Below are positions 44,201 through 49,125 of a stretch of 49,125 nucleotides of DNA, piece after piece. The position numbers and the translations under genes were made by a program. How positions within the stretch are numbered: position 1 is the first letter of the stretch; the number at the start of each line of letters is the position of its first letter. Source of the DNA: an uncultured Draconibacterium sp. Lineage in GTDB: Bacteria; Bacteroidota; Bacteroidia; Bacteroidales; Prolixibacteraceae. Under the pieces are notes generated by a model. It was given only the letters and a program-made list of their open reading frames with translations, was not told the origin of the DNA and searched no databases. Where the stretch lies: the NCBI GenBank assembly GCA_947492175.1, contig CANLMQ010000041.1:1-49125 (forward strand), given 5' to 3'.

Positions 44201-44303
44201 GGCAAAAGTAATTTTGGGAGGACTGCTCACATCCACATTGCTGAATGTTTTTATTGTTCCTATCGTTTATAGTATCATTCAAAAAAAGAGAGGAAATGAA
44301 TAA
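41214..44303 (+). CDS. Heavy-metal efflux RND permease (CusA/CzcA family)
   Basis: Proton-driven inner-membrane pump of 1029 residues, normal for HME-RND. N-terminal TM1 and large periplasmic loops alternate with two six-helix blocks. The HME group opening (VDVFPDLTAPTVVVMTDAHG, about 36-55) is present. The TM4 proton-relay motif is GSLVDDAIIDVENVFKRL (about 397-414), with the Asp pair and Glu of metal-exporting RND pumps. The specific metal cannot be settled: copper, silver, zinc, cobalt and nickel are all possible. Its stop overlaps the start of the outer-membrane channel gene by 8 nt, so the three genes are translationally coupled. Confidence 0.96.
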   Translation: MLNNIIQFSLKNKLLVLITAVVLMLAGMYTASELDVDVFPDLTAPTVVVMTDAHGMAAEEVERLVTFPIETAVNGATDVRRVRSASSLGFSFVWVEFDWGTDVYKARQVVSEKLITVSGQMPLGIDQPMLAPQSSVMGEILFIGLQSDSTNMMDLRTIAEWNVQPVILATGGVSQVTIIGGDYKQYQVLADPQKLKFYDVSLNELAEICKGISQNSTGGVVRQYGNEYSVRGVARTFDLEELGNSFIKQRNGSPVRVNDVAEVIVGSAVKMGYASQNATPAIILSISKQPNVNTLQLTERIEKNLEELKKTLPTDVRLDTKIFRQADFIEKSVSNVQRALLEGALFVIIILFLFLGSFRTTIISVLAIPLSLLMAILVFRLLGITINTMSLGGMTIAIGSLVDDAIIDVENVFKRLRENHKRPKEEQLSSFKVVFEASKEIRASIMNATIIIIVAFMPLFFLSGMEGRMLKPLGIAYIVSLFSSLIVALTVTPQLCKILLSTKKYLTRKEKQGWFTRNLFAVYEKALIRALKFKKTVLLATGAMLVVTIIALSGMGRSFLPDFNEGALTISAVSKPGISLEESNKLGNLIETELHKIPEVIHTTRRTGRGELDEHSQTTNSAEIDVSYSLDDRKNDEFLKDVRAKLAAIPGIASTVGQPLGHRIDHMLSGTRANIAIKLFGTDLNKLFEIGNQIKHSVNGIEGLVDVNVEQQVEIPQIQIRANREMLAAYGITIEQFNEYIDVAFAGKKLADIYEGQKRFDLIVRLNKDYTESMEGIENALIETANGQKVPLNQVAEIVSAAGPSSISRENVQRKVVVSANVADRDLLSVVNDIKKSVNKNVEFPEGYRIEYGGQFESEARASKTLLFASLVSILLIFLILFQEFRDMKLAGIILLNLPLALIGGVFTIYFTTQIVSIPVMIGFITLFGIATRNGILLVSHYKQLQGRGVSLNETIIKGSIDRLNPILMTALTAALALIPLAMNGDATGNEIQSPMAKVILGGLLTSTLLNVFIVPIVYSIIQKKRGNE

Positions 44304-45471
44304 ATTAATTGTAAAAATACTGCTGCTGATTTTACCTTTTGGGTTATCGGCACAAACCATAGAAAGCGTTCTTTCCGAAATTGAAAGGAACAATACCACT
44401 TTGCTTGCCTACCAAAATTTGAATAAAGCGCAAAAGCTGGAAAACAAAACAGGAATATATTTTGAAAATCCGGAAGCTGAATTTCATTATTTGTGGGGCG
44501 ATCCGTCGGCAATTGGAAATCGAAAAGACTTTACCATTTCCCAGTCTTTTGATTTTCCCACAGCATACGGTATAAAAAAGAAAATAGCCAATGCAAAAAA
44601 TGAACAATCGGATTTAGAGTTCCAGTTGCAACGAAAATCAATTTTATACAAGGCAAAAACCATGTGTAACGAGTTGATTTATTTAAATGCGTTAAATAAT
44701 GTTTTGCAAAAACGCGCAGCAGATGCCGCTAATATTGCAAAAGCCTACGCATCGAAATTCAACCAGGGAGAGGTAAATATTCTGGAGAAAAACAAAGCAC
44801 AGTTTAATTTGCTAAATGCCCGGAAAGAGCTGGAAGCTAACGAAACGGAACGCAAAGTCCTGGTATCCGAACTAACAAGCTTAAACGGAGGAAATCCGAT
44901 AAGCTTTAATCAAAGTTCGTATGCTTTGCTGCAATTACCTGTTAGTTTCGAAAGTTGGTATACCGAATATGAATCGAAGAACATTGTATTACAGCAGGCA
45001 GCCGGCGAGATTGGCATTTCCGAAAAACAGATTAAACTTTCGAAAGCCATGAGTTTGCCAAAGATATCGGGCGGCTACATGTCGGAAGCAGTTGAAGGGG
45101 AAGCTTTTCGCGGAGTATCTGTTGGTATTTCTATTCCACTTTGGGAAAATAAGAATACGGTAAAACTGGCTACAGCCCGGCAACAGGTTGCTCTACAAGT
45201 GGTAAACGATAAAAAGATAAAAACCTACAACCAGTTAAAAGGACAGTACGAGAAAGCAGTTAGTTTGCAAAAAACACTGGTCTCTTACCGTCAAGAATTA
45301 CAAGCCGTTAATTCTTCCGAATTACTAAAAAAAGCACTGGAGGCAGGAGAATTGTCGTTAATCGAATACTTGATGGAATTAACACTGTATTACGAAACCA
45401 CCGACAAATTTCTTTCGATTGAAAATGAGTTAAACCAACTGGCAACCGGGTTATACTTTTTTGAACTATAA
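44296..45471 (+). CDS. TolC-family outer-membrane channel protein
   Basis: The outer-membrane factor of the metal pump. Start at ATG 44296, which overlaps the pump stop (ATGAATAA); the open frame further upstream lies in the pump gene. A signal peptide (1-19, ending LPFGLSAQ) is followed by long amphipathic helices typical of TolC/CusC. It is 391 residues, a little shorter than TolC. No lipobox is seen. Last gene of the operon. Confidence 0.92.
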   Translation: MNKLIVKILLLILPFGLSAQTIESVLSEIERNNTTLLAYQNLNKAQKLENKTGIYFENPEAEFHYLWGDPSAIGNRKDFTISQSFDFPTAYGIKKKIANAKNEQSDLEFQLQRKSILYKAKTMCNELIYLNALNNVLQKRAADAANIAKAYASKFNQGEVNILEKNKAQFNLLNARKELEANETERKVLVSELTSLNGGNPISFNQSSYALLQLPVSFESWYTEYESKNIVLQQAAGEIGISEKQIKLSKAMSLPKISGGYMSEAVEGEAFRGVSVGISIPLWENKNTVKLATARQQVALQVVNDKKIKTYNQLKGQYEKAVSLQKTLVSYRQELQAVNSSELLKKALEAGELSLIEYLMELTLYYETTDKFLSIENELNQLATGLYFFEL

Positions 45472-45476
45472 ATTTG

Positions 45477-45565
45477 GAACGCTGATGACACAGCCTGTTT
45501 TGATTTTCACAGAGTACTAATCTGCGACTGTCACTTTAATCCGTGTCATCAGCGTTCTTTTTATT
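45477..45565. terminator. Long inverted repeat and terminator after the efflux operon
   Basis: GAACGCTGATGACAC (45477-45491) is perfectly inverted as GTGTCATCAGCGTTC (45543-45557), 51 nt apart, followed by TTTTTATT. The bases between also contain CTGCGACTGTCACTTT-like sequence that I recall from many Bacteroidota intergenic regions, so this may be a dispersed repeat used as a terminator. Confidence 0.75.
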
Positions 45566-45651
45566 CTCCCTCAATCGCTCAAACAGGATACCAAAGGACG
45601 GCCCAATTCAATAGCTTTTGTTAATTTGCAGTAAAATAAGAAAGAAAAGAA

Positions 45652-46890
45652 ATGGCAAACAACAAAAGCATATTTACAGCATTTCCGCAGCCCGAAGAGT
45701 TGCTGACTTGGTACAAGGCACAACCACAAACAAAGGTTCCTGATATTAACGGGCACATTCATACGCCGCATTCGTTTAGTGCTTTTTCTGAAATTGCACA
45801 GGCCTTCGATATGGCCAAAGAAGAAGGCATCAGCGTTTTAGGAATAAACGATTTTTACACCACTGACGGTTATGAAGAATTTGCAGAACTGGCGGTAAAA
45901 AATAAAGTTTTCCCGTTGTTCAATATTGAATTTATGGGTTTGCAAAACGACCTGCAGGAAACCGGTATTCGTGTAAACGACCCAAGTAATCCGGGACGAA
46001 CTTATTTTAGCGGGAAAGGATTATGTCAGCCTGCAAAAATGAGTGCGGCATCGGCAGAGGTTATGAAAAACCTGAAAACCGAAAGCAATCGCCAGACGTT
46101 TGAAATGGTTGCCAAACTAAATGCGTTTTTCGTTGAAAAAGGAATCGACATCCAATTTGACGCAGAAGAAGTTCAGAGCCGCTTAGCCATTAATTTATTC
46201 CGCGAACGTCATATCGCACAAGCCATTCGTATTGCCATTTTTGAAAAGGAAGATACGGATTTGGGACGTGCTGCACTTCTGAATGAGATTTTCTCGGGCA
46301 AAGAAGTTAAATCGGCCATTGATGATGTTGCCGGACTGGAAAATGAAATTCGAGGCAACTTGTTAAAAGCCGGCGGTGCTGCCTTTGTTCCGGAAGATCC
46401 AAAAGCATTTCTTTCGCTTGAACAGGTAATGGATTTTATTATTGATGCCGGAGGAATTCCTTGCTACCCGGTTTTGTTGGATTTTGGGGATGAAAATTAC
46501 ACCGATTACGAAGGCAACAAAGAAAAATTACTTGAAACTTTAAAAAGCAAAAACGTATATAGCATTGAACTGATTCCGGGCCGAAACAAGTTCCATATTT
46601 TGAAAGAGTTTGTAAAATTCTTCGACGAAAACGGTTTTGTGGTAACCTTTGGAACAGAACACAACACGCCAAAACTAGACCCGATAAAAATTAGTTGCGG
46701 AGGCGGAATTGATTTAGACGATGAGTTGAAACAAATTAACTACGAAGGCGCAGCTGTTGTTGCTGCCCACCAATATTTAGTTGCCATCGGACAGGAAGGC
46801 TATTTAAAAAATGGTATTGCCAAAGTAGAAGAAAAAGCAAGGTTTGTTGAACTTGGGAAAGCAGTAATTGCAAAATTTTTAGAAGTATAA
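45652..46890 (+). CDS. PHP-domain protein
   Basis: A 412-residue protein of the PHP (polymerase and histidinol phosphatase) superfamily of metal-dependent phosphoesterases. DINGHIHTPHSFSAF (31-45) is the first metal-binding motif (His35, His37, His40). A GTEHNTPK motif near residue 339 gives another likely His ligand. The long helical insert (about 120-260) is unlike HisJ-type enzymes. It lies 111 bp before an aldolase/dehydrogenase gene, with a repeat between, and I recall this pair together in other Bacteroidota sugar loci. Phosphatase or lactonase activity on a sugar is inference. Confidence 0.85.
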   Translation: MANNKSIFTAFPQPEELLTWYKAQPQTKVPDINGHIHTPHSFSAFSEIAQAFDMAKEEGISVLGINDFYTTDGYEEFAELAVKNKVFPLFNIEFMGLQNDLQETGIRVNDPSNPGRTYFSGKGLCQPAKMSAASAEVMKNLKTESNRQTFEMVAKLNAFFVEKGIDIQFDAEEVQSRLAINLFRERHIAQAIRIAIFEKEDTDLGRAALLNEIFSGKEVKSAIDDVAGLENEIRGNLLKAGGAAFVPEDPKAFLSLEQVMDFIIDAGGIPCYPVLLDFGDENYTDYEGNKEKLLETLKSKNVYSIELIPGRNKFHILKEFVKFFDENGFVVTFGTEHNTPKLDPIKISCGGGIDLDDELKQINYEGAAVVAAHQYLVAIGQEGYLKNGIAKVEEKARFVELGKAVIAKFLEV

Positions 46891-47001
46891 ATCAAATGAC
46901 TCTGAAATCTCTGTGAAAATCTCTGTAGCCTCTGTGGTAAAAATGAAACCACAAAGTACACAAAGAAAACACAGGGCAGAATAAAGAAGAATATAAAAAT
47001 C
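46891..47001. repeat. Intergenic repeat with hairpin
   Basis: TGTGGT (46933-46938) pairs with ACCACA (46948-46953). The phrases TCTGTGAAAATCTCTGTAG and ACCACAAAGTACACAAAG recur, from memory, in many Bacteroidota intergenic regions. No gene. It separates the PHP and aldolase genes. Confidence 0.5.
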
Positions 47002-48966
47002 ATGGATCAGGGAATAAAAGACTTAATCGATATTTCGAGAAGTTACGGCAGCAAAAAAGAATATGTAATTGCCGGAGGTGGCAATACTTCTTATAAAACC
47101 GAAGATAAACTTTGGGTAAAAGCAAGCGGATTTGCCTTGTCGACCATAAGCGAAGAAGGTTTTGCTGTTATGGACCGTAAAAAATTAGCTAAGATTTCTG
47201 AAAACGAATACAGCTCTGATTCGTTTGAACGCGAAAGCCAGATTAAAAACGATCTTGCAGATGCAACCATAACAAAAGACAAACGCCCTTCTGTTGAAAC
47301 ATCGTTTCACGATGCCATTAATTACAAATTTGTTGTTCACCTGCATCCAACCGCAGTAAACGGAATAATGTGCAGCAACAAGGCAGAAGAATTGGTTCAA
47401 CCCATTTTTGGCAACGAAGCAATTTATATTCCATACATCGATCCGGGTTATATTTTGTTTAAGGCGGTTGAAACAAGGATTATTGAATTCAGAGCACAAA
47501 AAGGCTACGATCCGAAAGTAATTTTATTACAGAATCATGGTATTTTTGTGAGTGCCGATACAACTCAGGAAATAACTGCCATTTACGATGAGATTATTGC
47601 AAACATTGAAAAGAAAGTTACCCTGCCTGTTGACAATACAACGCTTCCCGTAGCAAAACATGTTACTGAAGTCGTTCCCGCAATCCGAGCCATTGTTTCG
47701 CAGACTGGACTGAAAACAATCAAAGTTACGAACTCGGCCCTGGTTGAAAAATTCAATACAAGTGCTGAAGCCTTCGGGAAAGTGAATTATCCGTTCACTC
47801 CTGATCTGATCGTTTATTGCAAGTCGAAATACATTTATATCGAAGAAGTTGCTTCTCCGGAAGCTACTATAGAAGCTTTTAAAACAAAATATGAAGCCTT
47901 TGTTGCCGACTATGGTTTTGCGCCCAAAGTAGTATTTATAAAAGGCATCGGAATGCTTTCGATTGGCGACAATGCAGCTCAATCGAATATCATCAAAGAA
48001 GTGTTTGAAGATGCCATGAAAATTTCGTGGTTATCAGAATCTTTTGGTGGACAGCATTTTATGACACCGGAACAAATCAATTTTATTGATACCTGGGAAG
48101 TAGAAAATTACCGTCGCAAAGTTTCGGCCGGTGGAGCAGCCGGCCGCGTTGAAAATAAAATTTCGATTGTTACAGGTGCGGCTCAGGGATTTGGCGAAGG
48201 AATTGCCCGTGTGATGAAAGAAAACGGTTCGAACATTGTTGTGGCCGACCTTAACGAAACGGTTGGTGTAGCTACTGCTGCCTCTTTTAACGAGATAAAA
48301 AACAGCAGCCGTGCCTTGTTCGTTCAAACCAATGTGGCCGATCAGGATTCATTGAAAAATTTGATCCATAAAACCGTTTGTGAGTTTGGCGGCCTCGATG
48401 TTTTTGTAAGCAATGCAGGTATTTTACGTGCCGGGGGACTGGAAGAAATGACTCCTGAAAACTTCGACCTGGTTACAAAAATAAATTACAACGCCTATTT
48501 CTATTGTACGAAAGCTGCCACACCAATTATGAAGTTGCAGAACAAATACAATGAATCGTTGTATGCCGATGTAATTCAGATTAACTCGAAATCGGGCTTG
48601 GCCGGAAGCAAGAAAAACTTTGCCTATGCCGGCGGAAAATTTGGAGGTATTGGTTTAACTCAGTCGTTTGCATTGGAGTTGGCGCCCTACAGAATTAAGG
48701 TAAACTCAGTTTGTCCGGGTAATTTCTACGAGGGGCCCCTTTGGAGCGATCCTGAAAATGGATTGTTTGTTCAGTACCTGAATGCAGGAAAAGTTCCGGG
48801 AGCAAAAACCATCGACGATGTTAAAGCGTTCTATTTAGCACAGGTTCCGCTTGGTAAAGGTTGTTCTCCGGTTGATGTTGCAAAGGCAGTTTTTTATGCA
48901 ATCGACCAGGAAAACGAAACCGGGCAGGCAATTCCAGTAAGTGGCGGGCAAATAATGTTGAATTAA
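47002..48966 (+). CDS. Bifunctional class II aldolase / short-chain dehydrogenase
   Basis: A two-domain enzyme of 654 residues. Residues 1-375 are a class II (RhaD/FucA-like) aldolase: AGGGNTSYK (24-32), zinc ligands His113 and His115 in VHLHPTAVNG, and His179 in LQNHGIF. Residues about 384-654 are a short-chain dehydrogenase: TGAAQGFG (391-398) binds NAD(P), with Ser529 or nearby, Tyr542 and Lys546 (FAYAGGKFG) as catalytic residues. This matches the RhaEW type, which splits rhamnulose-1-phosphate and then oxidises lactaldehyde. Substrate could also be fuculose-phosphate. No transporter or kinase for either sugar is in the window. Confidence 0.92.
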   Translation: MDQGIKDLIDISRSYGSKKEYVIAGGGNTSYKTEDKLWVKASGFALSTISEEGFAVMDRKKLAKISENEYSSDSFERESQIKNDLADATITKDKRPSVETSFHDAINYKFVVHLHPTAVNGIMCSNKAEELVQPIFGNEAIYIPYIDPGYILFKAVETRIIEFRAQKGYDPKVILLQNHGIFVSADTTQEITAIYDEIIANIEKKVTLPVDNTTLPVAKHVTEVVPAIRAIVSQTGLKTIKVTNSALVEKFNTSAEAFGKVNYPFTPDLIVYCKSKYIYIEEVASPEATIEAFKTKYEAFVADYGFAPKVVFIKGIGMLSIGDNAAQSNIIKEVFEDAMKISWLSESFGGQHFMTPEQINFIDTWEVENYRRKVSAGGAAGRVENKISIVTGAAQGFGEGIARVMKENGSNIVVADLNETVGVATAASFNEIKNSSRALFVQTNVADQDSLKNLIHKTVCEFGGLDVFVSNAGILRAGGLEEMTPENFDLVTKINYNAYFYCTKAATPIMKLQNKYNESLYADVIQINSKSGLAGSKKNFAYAGGKFGGIGLTQSFALELAPYRIKVNSVCPGNFYEGPLWSDPENGLFVQYLNAGKVPGAKTIDDVKAFYLAQVPLGKGCSPVDVAKAVFYAIDQENETGQAIPVSGGQIMLN

Positions 48967-48990
48967 AAATAAAAACCGGTTGAATTAATA

Positions 48991-49125
48991 TCAACCTTAG
49001 TTGATGAAGAAACAACCTTAGTTGGAATACAATCAACTTTAGTTGATGAAGAAACAACCTTGGTTGGAATACAATCAACCTTAGTTGATGAAAAAACAAC
49101 CTTGGTTGGAATACAATCAACCTTA
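48991..49125. repeat. 42-bp tandem repeat array with internal dyads
   Basis: Three full units (48991-49032, 49033-49074, 49075-49116) and the start of a fourth at the window edge, so the array continues. Each unit has TCAAC-CTTA-GTTGA and a CAACC-TT-GGTTG-type dyad, differing by only a few bases between units. On the plus strand 42 bp equals 14 codons (STLVDEETTLVGIQ); the frame is open but has no ATG, GTG or TTG start between the preceding stop and the array. Confidence 0.92.

Noticed and set aside
48821..49120. 99-codon minus-strand ORF with RLFLHQL repeats
   Set aside because: It is only the reverse reading of the 42-bp repeat plus antisense of the dehydrogenase.
48991..49125. CRISPR array
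   Set aside because: The units are contiguous and nearly identical; there are no variable spacers and no cas genes.

Overview
The window is a stretch of Bacteroidota chromosome with a mobile element at its left edge. I infer Bacteroidota from several signs. Many genes are preceded by a -7 box of the TAnnTTTG type (for example 7471-7478, 8648-8655, 18962-18969) and usually lack a clear Shine-Dalgarno sequence. There are lineage-typical proteins: a DUF5687 ABC permease, a PorT-like barrel, a FlgD/CHU-type C-terminal domain, a fused E1 alpha/beta, and a Cys2-less PurF paralogue. The mix of genes would suit the Marinilabiliales/Prolixibacteraceae, but no rRNA is present to confirm this.

Region 1 (1-~4470) is AT-rich and accessory. 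It holds a protein with the A, B and C motifs of single-subunit polymerases, whose 5' end abuts IS21-like terminal repeats; a small serine resolvase; and a large serine integrase. The integrase 3' end runs into the 3' end of a chromosomal nucleoside-transporter gene, which is probably the integration site.

Region 2 (4447-11118) is core genome: nucleoside transporter, DUF151 bifunctional-nuclease-like protein, a small conserved-looking protein, rplU, rpmA (L27 with a C-terminal helix-hairpin-helix extension), serS and asd. Region 3 (11199-18324) has a secreted lamin-tail protein, an ABC exporter pair interrupted by a four-helix-bundle (S23) gene between inverted repeats, a double-barrel outer-membrane protein and a BNR-repeat lipoprotein. 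Region 4 (18427-25880) has recX, prfB with its +1 programmed frameshift, ppk1, an ArsC-like protein, a lipid kinase and sucCD. Region 5 (26172-33528) has a KdsD-like SIS protein, an isochorismatase-fold hydrolase, the Ser2 PurF paralogue, a YycJ-like metallo-hydrolase, aspartokinase, an alpha/beta hydrolase and a GntR/HutC regulator. Region 6 (33569-48966) has a 2-oxoacid dehydrogenase E2-E1 operon with two candidate GntR operators, DUF423, an M23/LysM endopeptidase, a His-rich protein followed by a CusB-CusA-CusC-type metal efflux operon, and a PHP protein plus a bifunctional aldolase/dehydrogenase. The window ends inside a 42-bp tandem repeat array.

The observations I think most worth following are these. 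(a) The same ~60-nt leader, with a 12-codon upstream ORF, lies before two unlinked genes (nucleoside transporter and aspartokinase). (b) The polymerase-like protein sits in the mobile element. (c) An S23 gene is flanked by inverted repeats and inserted inside an ABC operon. (d) A PurF paralogue keeps its Fe-S and PRPP motifs but has Ser in place of the glutaminase Cys. (e) A DnaA-independent minisatellite with dyads lies at the right edge.
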